From Combretum micranthum (taxonomy: Eukaryota; Streptophyta; Magnoliopsida; Myrtales; Combretaceae): a DNA stretch of 64,000 nt. Position 1 is the first letter of the stretch; each line of letters starts with the position of its first letter. The translations under genes and the position numbers were made by a program. The stretch is taken from assembly GCA_024138025.1 (NCBI GenBank), contig JAMXBD010003346.1, positions 1-64,000 on the forward strand, given 5' to 3'. Below, in pieces: positions 23,135 to 35,510 of the stretch. The notes beneath the pieces are model-generated. The model had not been told where the DNA came from and did not search any database. It was given only the letters and a program-made list of their open reading frames with translations.

Positions 23135-24274
23135 GAATTTTGGAGTAAAAATTAGATGTAATTAAATTAATTGAAAAAGAAAATAAATGGAATTGAAGAG
23201 AGGGAAGGGATGGACAACAAAGACAAGAAGGAAAGAGAAATTTTGATTAAAAATTAATTTTAAAAGAAAAGTATAAGAGAAGTTTGATAATATGTGGTGT
23301 AGAATTTTTATGAGAAAAGAAAATTATAAGAAATAGGTATGTAGGTGTAAGAATAGGTAGTAAGAAAAAGTAGAGATAGTGAAATAGTAATGAATAGTAA
23401 AAAAGTACTATGAATAGTAGACTAGATAATTAAAGTACCAGTAGTAATAAAAAGACGCGTAATAATGCGATATCTGTAATTTTTAGCTACCAAAAAATTC
23501 TAAAACTGATATTTTTGAAAATCTTGTTTAATTATGAGTCTTTTGGTGTTAATGAAATATTTTAATATTCCGAGCTTCATGACACGTTATTCGAGAAACT
23601 GATCCCGTTTGAGTCCGAAGAACACTCGAAATTCGCGAATATAATATTTTTATGTTACCCTATATTATTGCGAACTATTTGAAGCCATTAACTTAATTTC
23701 TTTTTCTAGGGTTTGAGAATGCGAAATTGCCGGATCTTAAACACTAGGGTTTGTTATAAGCTTTGTTGACTTTTAGGATTCCGATTTTGTTGAGTTATTC
23801 GTAAGATCATATAATTTTGGAGTTTCGTCCGTTTTATATTTTTAGCTTGATATCTATGGTTTATCTTATTTTATTTGTGATTATTTAATAGTTTTTTAGT
23901 TCTCGGGATCGTTTAAACGAGTCTAGGGTTATAAGTTGACTTAGTTTGACTTTTGATGAAAATTGAAAATTTTGATTCTAAAATTCACCGAAGAATTTAA
24001 GATCTTATCATCTCGTTGTTGATCGTTATTTGGATATATCGTTTACGTTTTAGGAATCGGGTAGATCATTTGATTGGTGTACGGATGTTGATTCAATCGA
24101 TAGTTGGATTTTATATTTTGTTTCAAGGGTTCTCGTTTTCTCAAGACTAAGAATTTTTGTGTTCGACTTGATTTAGAATTTGGTTTTAACTTGAGTCGAT
24201 TTTCAGGATTTCAATTTTAATATTAGACTTATGGATTATTTTCTATGAATTATGAAAATTTTTGGGGGTTTACA

Positions 24275-26100
24275 ATAATCCTCAGGAAGGGGAATCCCAT
24301 ATTACTTGTCACATAAACAAAAGAAATACCCAAGATGAGTATTTCATAGAAGTTTTACTCAAGCTTTCTAATTCTATGTTGTTATTTTTGTTGAAATTCG
24401 GATTATGTGAAATCCTAGGTTAAAATGGCCATAATTTGCTTATTTTAACTCGGAATTTCGCATATAAGATGTCATTTTCTACCTATTCGAAAAGATCTAT
24501 TTATTTATAAGGTTATTCTAATAATTTGAAGTCAGTTAGTTTGAAAAAGGATCGGTATAGATTGGTTATGAAAATTCCAGCCTTCAATTAAAATTTTTCT
24601 AAATTCTATCTCATCCAAAATTTCATAGCAAATACATAAATATTTATATAGTTGAAAAATCCTTTTTAATGTATACATAGACTCATATTATACACATGAT
24701 TCTAGTGATGTTGTCTAAAAAACAAAATTATGTATAACCTTTGTGAAAGATAGAGTTTTGTGAAGGGTCATCTATTGACTTGTGATTAAATTGCTATTTT
24801 GTTAATTTGTAACTTTGCAACAAGAAAATCATAATTCAATATATATCTTTGAAAATCCTTAAAGATCTTATATTTGTTCACAAATTCTTATTTAACAATA
24901 TGGGCTCACCTATTTGTGACATAAAACCTAAGTGTATTTTCTTTAAAAGAATTTTCTAAGATTGATTCTTTCAACAAAATTCTAATTCTTAGATTTTGTA
25001 AGTATAAAATTCAATTAAGGAAAATAATGATTCCATATTTTTGTTGAGTTCATGAATATATTTTTTTGCTAAACTTCTTTTGACTAATTATTTTCTAGAA
25101 CATGAACCTTTATGTGGTTGTGAGGAAAAATCATCATAAGTTATATAACAAAAATGTTTCAAGTTTTATTATATCAGAAAAATTAAGTGAATGACTTATT
25201 CTAAATTTTTATGCTTATAATATTCCTTTCTTAATTCAAAATTTCTTAATACATGGAGCTTTAAGGGTTGTTGGAAAAAATCTTTAGTTTGTTATAAGTA
25301 AGTTTCTATTTATTATAACTATTATTTCCTTAATAATAATAAAAAGAATTTACTTCTTAAATCTTAGTTCCTTAAATTGTATACTAATTTTATTTGTAAG
25401 TGGATTTTAACGAGTGAGTTGATTTTTAAACTTATCTTAGAAAAATTGTTTGGTTTTTAGTGTTTACCAAAGTGTGTGTATATATCTTATAAATAATTTT
25501 TTAAGAAAATTTTGCATAATAAAGAATTATCTAAATTAAGGTTTTATTATAAATTTTATTTGAGTGGTTTGAAAAGAGGTTGTGTAATGACACTGTTTAA
25601 TTAAATCCTGAAGAGGTCTGCAATATTAACACTTAAAGATTTATGATGATTTTTTTTAAATTTTTTAAGAGAATTGCTGAAGCAAAATTTCTAGGTTTTA
25701 ATAGAAATTTTTCCTAAGTAACAAAATTATTTTATTATAGAGTCTAGTCATATTTTTCTTTATTAAAGAAAGAACTCCTTTTTTATTTTGTCAAGACAAC
25801 AACAACATGATCATGCATGAATATGAACTTGTAGTTAAGTACCATGAATAAAATAATTCATATAAAATATAAAAGACATAAAAATTAAATAAGCATATAA
25901 TAAAAGCCAAGTATTGGGAAGTCTTAGCTTGTATCAAGGCTTCTTGGACGGAGACATGGGTAAGTCATTAAAAAAAATAAAAAAACAAATAAGAAAATCA
26001 TGGAAGTCTTAGATTTATTTCAAGGCTCTCCAGACTTAGATTATGGACAAGTCCAAAAAGAAAAAGAAAAAAAAAATGTTTTAACTTAAAATTTGATAGT
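24275..26100 (-). mobile_element. Fragment of an older Tekay-like LTR (LTR3)
   Basis: It starts in the middle of putative exon 2 (sense CTTCCTGAGGATTAT, the P-E-D-Y codons) because LTR2 inserted there. Further in it has the family block containing AACTCGGAATTTCGC at about 24440-24460 and the CAAGTATTGGGAAG-type block at about 25908. The sense reading has a stop early in the exon frame (D-K-stop). Its sense 3' part must lie left of the Tekay-like element, outside the window. The right end is not clear; similarity fades after about 26100. Confidence 0.7.
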
Positions 26101-26846
26101 TCTCCATTTCCTATCATTTAAGAAAGACTATTTTATAGTTCTCTATTTCCTCGAATAAAGGAAAGACAATTCACATGTATTAATAACTTTACTCTTAGGT
26201 TGTTTAATTAGTTGTTTAACATGCTATGTTAATATATGAAGTATTGATTTTAGTATTAAGCAAATTTTTGAGTGTTAAAAATTTATATTTTAAATTAAGA
26301 AACTCTAGTATTTATTCTGGTATCAAGCAACTCTTCTACCAACTTCCTTTATTTGTTATTTGGATTGCTTAGGACCAGTTTCCATATTAAGCAAGTCCAA
26401 TAAAATTATTCATCAGGTATGGTTTAAAACAATGTATTTATTAATAAAAATTCATTTTTTAATTTTATAAGATTAAGGCCAAAGTAAATTAAGTATAAAA
26501 GAGAATATTGAAGATAATATTTGATAGTTCCCAAGGTTACTCAATTCTCTTTTCTCACATCTCCATACTCTGTACCTAATGGATATAAATAGTATACGTA
26601 ACTCCAAGTAGCCCCTCTTTTTTTTTTCCCCTTTAATTTTTCCCCTCTTTGAGCATTTTATCCTTAATAACCATGGTTTGATGTTCTTATTTTTAACACA
26701 TAACTATGTGCACATAATTTGATGATACATATTATCCATAATCCATAATAAATTTTCATTTGTCACATTTCTTTCTTCCGCTAATTGTTTTTTCTCAACC
26801 AATCAGTAGGATAAGGAGAATTGAACAATACATTATAATAAAGAGT
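26101..26846. other. Unassigned AT-rich stretch
   Basis: No reading frame or recognised repeat. A GATATAAATAG motif lies at about 26580-26590 on the plus strand, followed by a pyrimidine run (26609-26650), which resembles a decayed LTR promoter. It may be the degraded front of the plus-strand LTR that resumes at 27008, but I could not find a TG terminus. Confidence 0.4.
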
Positions 26847-27007
26847 ATTGGATAAAACAATTATTTTATACCATATTTAGTTATATGGTACTAAACAGAC
26901 TATTAAGATTTTTTATTTTTATCTACTTGCAATATTTTTGTACCATCAAATCTAAGTGATAAAAATTTTAAGTTTTATTCAATCCTATAAAAAGAGTTTT
27001 GTCCAAT
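26847..27007. mobile_element. Candidate MITE (161 bp)
   Basis: The terminal inverted repeats ATTGGATAAAAC (26847-26858) and GTTTTGTCCAAT (26996-27007) differ at one base. The interior is AT-rich, with a small internal palindrome (ACCATAT ... ATATGGT). No clear target duplication is visible and there is no coding capacity. Confidence 0.4.
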
Positions 27008-27467
27008 CCCCAACATATTTTGTAAACCAAAGTCCAGATGAAGTTGATCTAAAACACTCATTTTAGGTTTTTCCTTGTTTAAGTGACGAGGACCCTGAAG
27101 CCATGTTTCCAAGGATAACTTCAACCAAGGATTACACTAAAGATGAGTGAGTTTTTCTTATGATTTCGTTACCTTGAATGTACTTATAACTAGCTACACT
27201 ATTTTAATAAGAAAAATAGGTAAAATGGATATGTAGGGGGATTAATGGGTTAAGTATGTAATTCTATGCTTATGTGATAAAGTGAAAGTTAAGCATATCA
27301 CGACCTCCAATTGTTTGTTAAAGTGCTTTAATTACTTATATGCATGGTTGCTTAGTGTTTGTTAAATTGTTTGATCATCCCCTAATGAACCTTGATAAAG
27401 GTTGGGCTTAAGAAAAAGAAATTGTTATGCATTGCATTCATTAAGTCATATTTCTTTTCATTACTAC
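27008..27467 (+). mobile_element. Fragment of a plus-strand Tekay-like LTR (part 1)
   Basis: It contains the family's exon-2 block: CCTTGTTTAAG, then a frame D-E-D-P-E-A-M-F-P-R ... K-D-Y-T-K-D-E-stop, then GAGTGAGTTTTT. LTR5 interrupts it at 27468, and it resumes at 41188. Confidence 0.6.
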
Positions 27468-29689
27468 TGTAATTACCCAAATTTATGCAACAAAAATAAT
27501 AATCACTAAGTAAATAATGTAAAGTTTTTTAAAAAGTTTTAAGAAAAGTCATGAAAAGCACTTCTTATTTTTCGCAATCTAAGAATATTAAAAGATGAAT
27601 AATTTAATTGTCATTTTAAATTTTGAATTCTTATAAACAAAATTTCAAGATAAAACTTTTTCGTAACTTCTTGATAATACGCCACAAATATAACAAGAGT
27701 AAAATTCAAAATATATACACAAATGAATGAAAATGAGATTTTAACTAGATGATAAAAACAATGAAGGTTATATGTAAACCTTGGAAATTTTTCACATTAG
27801 TACACAACTCTAAAATAGAATGTATGAACTAGTTAGTAAACTTAGAATCCAATAAAAACGTAACAATAGATCAATGACTTGAATTTGGTTACATTAGAAT
27901 CTAAAAGCCAAATAAAGAACTTATTTGGCCCTAATTGATACCAAAAACGAGATTTCGTATCTTGAACTGATAATTCAAGATATGATTAAAGGAAACCCAA
28001 ATTTTCAAACCCCGAAACTTGTCTTCCAAATAGAATAGATAGAAAAATATAAATATAGAGATTAAATGACTACTATTGAACTCAACAATAATTTGAGACT
28101 GGAACAATGAGTAATAATGAACCTATATATGGATTTAAACCCTAAATTCAAAATTCCTAGATAGTATTAAACACTACTAATAAGATTTCATAGTAGGTAT
28201 CGAAAACCAAAGATATATAGATAATTTAGCTTATATATCAAAAGCAATATCGAGTAGTTGACCAACTATGCTTATAGATAGGAAACGGTAACCTAAAGAT
28301 AAACCATTAAGATTATAAATACACAATAAAAATATAAACAGATGTATAACTAATAATCTAGATTCCAAATAAATATTTAGATCACACCATTATTCTAATT
28401 AGTGTTTTCTTAAGCTATTGGAGCCTAAAACAAAAATTGGCCTGATAAGCTTCAGAAACCTTAATCGCGGGAGATAAAATTCTAAAAATAATTAATCGCG
28501 TAAATTTAAAACTTAAAGTTGTATTGTTTGATAAACTAAATGTAAACCTTGGAATTTTTTCACATTAGTACACGACTCTAAAATAGAATGTGTGAACTAG
28601 TTAGTAAATCTAGAATCCAATAAAAACTTAAGAATAGATCAATGACTTGAATTTAGCTAGATTAGGATCTAAAAAAAAAATCGAATAAAAAACTTCTTTG
28701 ACCCTAACTGATATAAAAAATGAGATTTCGTATCTTGAACTGATAATTGAAGATATGATTAAAGGAAATCTAAATTTACAAACCCCAAAACTTGTCATAC
28801 AAATAGATTAAATAGAAAAATATAAATATAGAGATTAAATGACTACTTTTGAACTCAACAATGATTTGAGACTAGAACAATGAGAAGTAATGAGCCTATA
28901 TATGAACTTGAACCCTAAATTTAAAATTCCTAGATAGTATTAAGCAATACTAATCAGATTTTATAATAGATATAAAAAACTAAAGATATATAGATAATTT
29001 AGCTTATATATCAAAAGCGATATCGAGAAGTTAACCAACTACGCTTATAAATAGGAAACGATACCCTAAAGATAAACCGTTAGGATTATAAATACACAAT
29101 AAAAACATAAACATATGTATAACTAAAGATCTATACCTCAAATAAATAATTGAATCACACTATTATTCTAATTAGGGTTTTCTTAAGCTATTGGACCCTA
29201 AAATAAAAATTGACCTAATGAGTTTACGAAACCTTAATCGCGGGAGATAAAATCCTAAAAATAATTAATCCCGTAAATTTAAAACTTAAAGTTTTATTGT
29301 TTGATAATCTAAGTATTTTGTAGAATTCTATAAAAATATTTTTGTACAAAAACTCTCAAATATTAGCGAATTTGTACCCATATAACTTATTAAACTATCC
29401 TAAAACTAAGATAATTAACTAACTAATAATATTATGTAATAATTTGTTGCATTTTCGGCTGCAACTTGCATGAATGAATGGCTTGCATTTTCTTGGAAGA
29501 AGAGAACCGAATTTTTGCTCAAATAATGCATAACAAGTCAACAAAATCAACTCTTAAGCCAATTAAATCTTGCCAACTCAACCCCTCATTTATGAAAACA
29601 AAAACAACTAATAAAACAGTGCCAAATTGGAGGAAATTCGGATCAAAATAACGAAGGAAATGCTCCAACAAGCTCTTTCTTCTTCCTTC

Positions 29690-29712
29690 TATATATATAT
29701 ATATATATATAT
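29690..29712 (+). promoter_or_regulatory. TATA-like (TA)n run of LTR7
   Basis: A (TA)n run sits where sister LTRs have CTATAAATAC, preceded by TTCTTCCTTC. LTR6 has a shorter version at about 32568-32577. It may serve as an expanded TATA element. Confidence 0.45.
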
Positions 29713-30214
29713 GTTTAAGTCTCTTAATGAACAAGAAAATAATCACAACCTTTTCTTGAAATTTTTAGATTAAAACTACTTCTAATCAATAGCCAAAAAC
29801 AACTTAAAAACAGAATTAAAATTGCTTAAATCATCCTAGTTCTAATTAGAAGAAAACTAGCACGAAAAATGCTTGAAAACAAGCACGAGGTAAGTTAAGG
29901 TAATTCGACTCGTTATTTGTTAAAAATAAGGATTGAAACTAACTTCTGATGATCATAGGATCATTACCAACTCAAGAATAAACTTCAAATTCCACCAAAT
30001 GAGTTTAAGCAAGGTAAAATTCGAAAACCCTAGTTGTACCTTTTCTAGATTCGAAAATTTAAGATTACATAGTTGTAGATGCATTAGGAGTTGATGTATG
30101 CATATATACATGCTATAGAAACACTTAGGAATGGTTTAAGAATGTTTATTATGTAGAAATTTTAAGAAATATGAATTGTTTCATCGGAGAAGATGATGAA
30201 CAGTGTCATCACTG

Positions 30215-30500
30215 TCCATAAGCCGGCAGTGTAAACGTTGAATGCCAGCGGCTTACTAGAGTAGGCCGGCGGTGTAATGACGGCTTACATCGGAACAGAA
30301 CCTACGTAAAACTTATTCTTACGTAAAATACACGAATGCCGGCTAACTAGCATTATCCGCCGGCGGCGTATAGTTCGGCGTACGTGGAAAGCTGTCGGCT
30401 TTCAAGCCAACACAAACGATATGAAATAAAATGTAAAACAAAAGAACACCGGAATCTGGGTTTCAACGCTGGCGGCGTAGAAGCCGACGTACAAACCTGT
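30215..30500. repeat. GC-rich GCCGGC(G)GCGTA block in LTR7
   Basis: Several scattered copies of a CpG-rich motif, such as GCCGGCGGTGTAATG (about 30272), CCGCCGGCGGCGTA (about 30356) and GCTGGCGGCGTAGAAG (about 30468), in otherwise AT-rich DNA. The same block, more decayed, is in LTR6 at about 33080-33360. Confidence 0.75.
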
Positions 30501-30981
30501 TTTCTTATGAAAAATATGTATTTCACGGACGAATAATTATATTATATATATTTATATGTCAAAATAGAAGTTACTAAATAGAAAAATAAATACAAATACT
30601 TAGAATAGCAATATGATAACTTCTAAAAAACCCTAGAATTTTAGGAAAATATTAAGTGTTAATAACAACTATAATAATCAAGTATTTGTTTTATATAGAT
30701 AAAATAGGTAAAAATGGAAATTGAAATAAGCTAAATTTACGAATAATGTGACTTCTAAAAATGACAAAATAATTATGTGAAACAGATTAGGAGAAACACG
30801 ATGACACTAAGCAATAATAAATGAATTTGATTTACTATAATGAGTTAGGTTTAGAATAACATAAAATTAGTATTAACACGTACAAAAACTTGATAAATAT
30901 CAATTTATGAAGCTAGATACATATAGGAGTTTAGATATATAATCTATATTATATTGATGAATACTTTATTCATCTTAATAG

Positions 30982-31042
30982 GTGACTTTGATACCATAGA
31001 GGATCTTCCGGCAGATTATTACGATTAAGTCACCATGAGCAG
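30982..31042 (+). other. Putative LTR exon 2 in LTR7
   Basis: It is preceded by TTCATCTTAATAG and read (after leading GT) as D-F-D-T-I-E-D-L-P-A-D-Y-Y-D-stop. It ends in GAGCAG|GTGAGTAAT, a strong 5' splice site. The matching acceptor TCTTTTCAG ends at 31813, giving a 771-bp second intron. The first intron would run from GAG|GTAAGT at 29890 to 30981. Confidence 0.55.
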
Positions 31043-33772
31043 GTGAGTAATTCGGTCATATTATACTGTTTGTGCTTGTAAATAGCTGAACATGTAATGC
31101 AAAGATAGTAATAATAAAATGAATGTTTTGATGGAAATGTGTTGTGATCTGATTGTATGATTGCTAATCTATCATTACAAAAGTGGTAATATAATGGTAT
31201 GATGATGTGAAGTAGTATGATGATGATTGTGTGTAATGTATGATCACCATGAAATTGAATAAGAGCTATTGACTTATTAAAATAATCTGGTCATGCATTG
31301 CACATACTGCATTATTGCATATACAAACGGGTAATAGCCTGCTACGCATTAATATTTCGATTCTCTGTTAATGCTTGGTTTTTCTAAAGTGTTAGTTCTT
31401 CCAAGGTTTTCTTTGTTCTGTTGGTTCTACGGAAACTAAGTGGCAATGAAGAACGCCGCCCGTAGTATCGCTTTGAAACGATTAATATTAGGGAGTTTCT
31501 AAGGATGGATACAGGAAATGGTCAGTTAAAACTGTTATTAAATTTAAAATGATAACCCTAAGACAAGAAATCGTTGATTTTCCTGTAAACTTAGTCTCTC
31601 TTGGGTAGGTGGGTCATAAAGTAAATGTTCTTCAACCCTAAAAAGGGGGCGTAAATCTTTTTCCTATTTGGATTCTAGATCATCCAAGCTTGAATCTGAG
31701 AATATGTTTGAGTGATTGCATTACATATGATTTGTTAATGACTTGTTTGATGTGTAATATGTCTGGTTATTTACTGAGCCGTGGTTTCGCTCATACTTCA
31801 ATAGTCTTTTCAGGTTTACACTTCGACACTGATTAGTTACTTCTAGAAACATGGCTTCGATAAGGACTTAAGAACTGGAAGTCTATGGTTCTACTTAGGA
31901 TTAACGGTTTATATTTTCCTAGAGTAGATTAGCTAGTGTTATCTTATCAGTTATGTGTATAGAGAATTACAAGAAGACTACATAGTTTGTAATAATCTAA
32001 CATACTTTATGATTAAGATAACAGTTATTTACTAATTTATTTCTTACATGTATTTATCATTTCTTATCGAAGCAACTAAAAGATCCTGGTAATTTAGAAA
32101 ACATGTCACTCTCTAAAAGTAATCTAGTGTTAGTATTCAAGTGTGACTTGTCTATTTCTATTAGGGTACCCTCGGGCCGTGACACTAAACATTTTGTAGA
32201 ATCCTATAAAAATATTTTCTAAAAAAAATCTCAAATATTAGCTAATTTGTACTCGTTTAACTTATTATATTATCATAAAACTAAGATAATTAACTAACTA
32301 ATAATACTATATAATGACTTGATTCATTTCTGGTTACAAATTGTGCAAAATGAAGGGCTTAGATTTCCTTGAGATTGGAGAACCGAAATTTGTTCAAATA
32401 ATGCATATAAGGTCAAAAAAATCAACTCATTAAGCCAATAAAACCTTGCCAACTCAACCCCTCATTAATGACGACAAAAACAACTGATAAAACAGTATCT
32501 AATTGTAGAAAATTCAGATGCAAATTGGCAAAGGAAACGCTCCAACAGTCTTCTTATTTTTCCTTCTATATATATAGGTTTAAGCTTCATAATAGACAAG
32601 CAAACAACTCCCACTTAAGCTCAAAATTTCATATCAAAACAACTCCTAAGTAGCAGCCAAAATGACCTAAAAATAGAAATCAAACTGCTTTAATAATCCC
32701 AGTTCGAATCAAAGAAGAATACAACATGAAAAACGTATAATCTAGGAACAAGATTAGTTGTTGTAATTAGACTTGTTATTTGTTAAAAACAAGGATTGAA
32801 ACTAACCTTTGATGATCATAGGATCATTATTAACCTAAGAACAAGCTTCAAATTCCACCGAACAAGCTTAAGCAAGGTAAAATTCGAAAACCCTAGTTGT
32901 ACCTTTTCTAAATTCGAAAATTTAAGATTACATACATGTAGATGCATTATGAGTTGATGTATGTATAGATACATGCCATAGAAACACTTAGGAATGGTTT
33001 GAGAATGTTTATGACGTAGAAAATTTAAGAAATATGAACTGTTTCATTAGAGAAGATAATGAACAGTGTCAACACTGTCCCTAAGCCGGCAGTGTAAACG
33101 TTGAATGTCGATGGCTTACAAAGGTAAGCCGACAGAGTAGAGACAGCTTACACTGGAATAGAAGCTACGTAAAACTTATTTTCATGTAACATGAACGAAT
33201 GCCGGCTATTTGGGATTATACACCGGCAGCGTATGGTCCGGCGTACATGGGAAAGCTTGTGGCTTACAAGCCAGCACAAACGATACGAAATAAAATGAAA
33301 AACCAAAGAAAGCCGGCATCTGGGTTTCAACACCAGCGGCATAAGAGCCGACGTACAAACTCTTTTTCCTTATGTAAAATTTGTATTTCATGGATGGATA
33401 TATATATATATATATAATAATTATAAACATATTGTAACGCCCTAAAATAAAGCATTACAAGCCGCCATGTATCCCCTTTTTATAGGACACGCAAAAGCTC
33501 TATTATCCACAATAATACAATCATCACCTTTAAATACTCATAGGGTATCTCATGGGATACAAAACCTGTTAAAACTAAAAACTTATACTTCATAAAAAAA
33601 AATAAACTCCTTGTTCAAGTATAAAATCCAAGTTGACATCATAGTCAACAAATTCAACAGAAACTAAAAATTGTTTACTTTAAAATCTTTTCATGTAAAA
33701 CCAATAAAAGCATCCAACTACAATTCCAAATGATCAAATTATGTCTTTTCTTAGAAATTTGATATATGAAGC

Positions 33773-33867
33773 CTAACTCTTGGTTGGGTAGTCAGGTCCA
33801 CTATCGCTATCCCCCCTATCAAAGAATAAGTCATATTCGAAAAGATCATATACTATATCTTTTTCAC
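33773..33867 (-). other. Putative exon with acidic peptide end in LTR8
   Basis: In sense, after an acceptor-like TTTCAGGTACAG, the frame reads G-E-K-D-I-V-Y-D-L-F-E-Y-D then FFDRGDSDSGPDYPTKS-stop. The position, starting phase (G|GT) and D-Y near the stop parallel exon 2 of the Tekay-like LTRs, although the sequence has diverged. The frame is also open upstream without splicing (to an ATG at 33970, 65 codons), with a hydrophobic stretch (FWIGVVVLGVAA). Confidence 0.4.
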
Positions 33868-35234
33868 CTGTACCTGAAATTTTAGAAGAATGAGCGGCGA
33901 CGCCCAGTACGACAACTCCAATCCAAAAACAAATGCACATGCACATACAATAGATAGGTAATTCATGCAACTTAAACTAATGCAAACAGTCATATTATTA
34001 TCTTTCTTAAGCCAACAAATCAACACAGTCCAGTATTAGGTATACTCTAATCCTGAACCCGGAGTTACTCAGACCCCATTGAAAATCATACAACTCTTTG
34101 AAAATAATAATCACATACATATATGGATGAGTGGGTACTCCCCAAACACCCCGAATCCAGAACACCTAATTCTACCAGAATCATATCAAGGCACGAGTCC
34201 ACTAGAGACAACCTCACACCAAGATCATCAAGGTACCTCAGTAGTATCATTGTCTGCCAAGTTTTTACTGGTCAAAGCCAAGCACAATCAACCATACAAT
34301 TATTAATTCGAATAACGATTAGGTTTATCAAGAAATTCTGTTCCTACAAGCATTTAATCAATGCTAAACTTATAGGCAAAAACAGCAATCAAGGATTGGT
34401 CGTACCTCTCTCAGTTTCAGGAACTCCAATATGAATCTCCTAAAAATCCTTTATCGACAATACTCAACCGCAACCAAATCTCCGGAATCTCCACAATACT
34501 TCAATCAATATTAACAATACAACAACAAACCCAAATCTCCAAATTCCTATCAACAACATACATATATATATATATATATATATAACAAATAAGAACACGA
34601 TATAAACAATTCCTAATCTACTTTAACTCCCGAAATCCTAACCTGACAAAGAAAATCACCAAGTTGTACTGTCTAACCCGATCAATCCTCCACAACAATC
34701 TATAGAATTCGATAATCCTTCAAAACCATAATATTATATGACAAGAAGAACACATAATGATCATCTAATCACACATTATTCAACTCCATCAAAGAAAAGA
34801 TGAAACTTACTGATTTAGATCACCAAAATCCAACTCACATCCACAAATTCATATCCCAACCAAATCTAGGGTTTCTTTCATGCAAACAAATCACAAAATC
34901 CTTAGAATTTGCATGAAATTCGTATAAATCTGATATGAGAACATTATACTTACTTGTTTTAATCACAACATTCACTTATTATACAATCGAGACAGATTAA
35001 ATCCATGATCTAAATCTTTCCCACGTTTTTCCTTCAAGAACACAACAAAACCCTAAGCAAACTTGTACAAATTCGTATTCAATCCATGAAAGAAGGTTAA
35101 AATCACTTACTTTAAATCAAAAACACCCTCCGGATAATTCTCCAAGACTAGATCTCCAAGAACACTCCAAAACTCTCTTATACAAAGGAGAAATATGAAT
35201 AAATGTTTCTGTCAAAATTATTTTTCGCGTCTCG

Positions 35235-35242
35235 TATTTATA
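35235..35242 (-). promoter_or_regulatory. TATA box of LTR8
   Basis: TATAAATA in sense in CATATAAATACGAG. The GC-rich GCCGGCGGCG repeats lie 40-280 bp upstream of it. Confidence 0.5.
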
Positions 35243-35339
35243 TGAATTTGGTCATACGTTGGCCCTACACTGACAAAATTTACACGAGCACTGGCAGCGT
35301 TCATTGAGGCTTTGAATTACCAAAACTTCAATCCTACCA

Positions 35340-35510
35340 CATACGTTGGTAAATCCATGCCCTACGCCGGCGGCGTTCCCAGCCGGCGTTAAGAGAAACC
35401 CTAGCATACACCGGTGGCTTTCTATCCAGCGTTAAGAAAAACGTTACTGTTCCCTTCCTACGCCGTCTCTACGCCGGCGGCGTAGATTCTCTAGTAGGTG
35501 GCGTACAATC
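35340..35510. repeat. GC-rich GCCGGCGGCG block in LTR8
   Basis: Several CpG-rich motifs including TACGCCGGCGGCGTAG (35470-35485, near-palindromic) and ACGCCGGCGGCGTTCC (about 35362), all in U3 of this LTR. Confidence 0.75.

Larger units (their letters stand above)
19941..24274 (-). mobile_element. Solo LTR (LTR2, 4334 bp), Tekay-like family
   Basis: The plus strand begins TGTCATGCCCC and ends GGGGGTTTACA. The right flank is ATAAT (24275-24279). The left flank shows only AAT before the Tekay-like element begins, matching the last three bases of ATAAT, so the left duplication was probably split by that later insertion. It closely resembles the solo LTR at 45153-49481. It lies inside an older LTR (24275 onward). 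It contains a TATA box at 23134-23127, a (TA)n tract at 21451-21475 and putative exon 2 at 21054-21120. No internal element domains are present. Confidence 0.85.
28541..32184 (+). mobile_element. Solo LTR (LTR7, 3644 bp) with CTAAA duplication
   Basis: It begins TGTAAACCTTGG and ends GGGCCGTGACA. CTAAA flanks it at 28536-28540 and 32185-32189. It inserted into LTR6, its close relative, so the first 768 bp appear twice in tandem (27773-28540 and 28541-about 29312) and the remainder is repeated at 32190-37317. It has a TATA-like run (29690-29712), donor GAGGTAAGT at 29890, putative exon 2 at 30982-31042 and a GC-rich repeat block at about 30215-30500. Confidence 0.93.

Noticed and set aside
27773..29312. 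True tandem duplication of 768 bp
   Set aside because: The CTAAA target duplication and TG...CA ends show LTR-into-LTR insertion instead.
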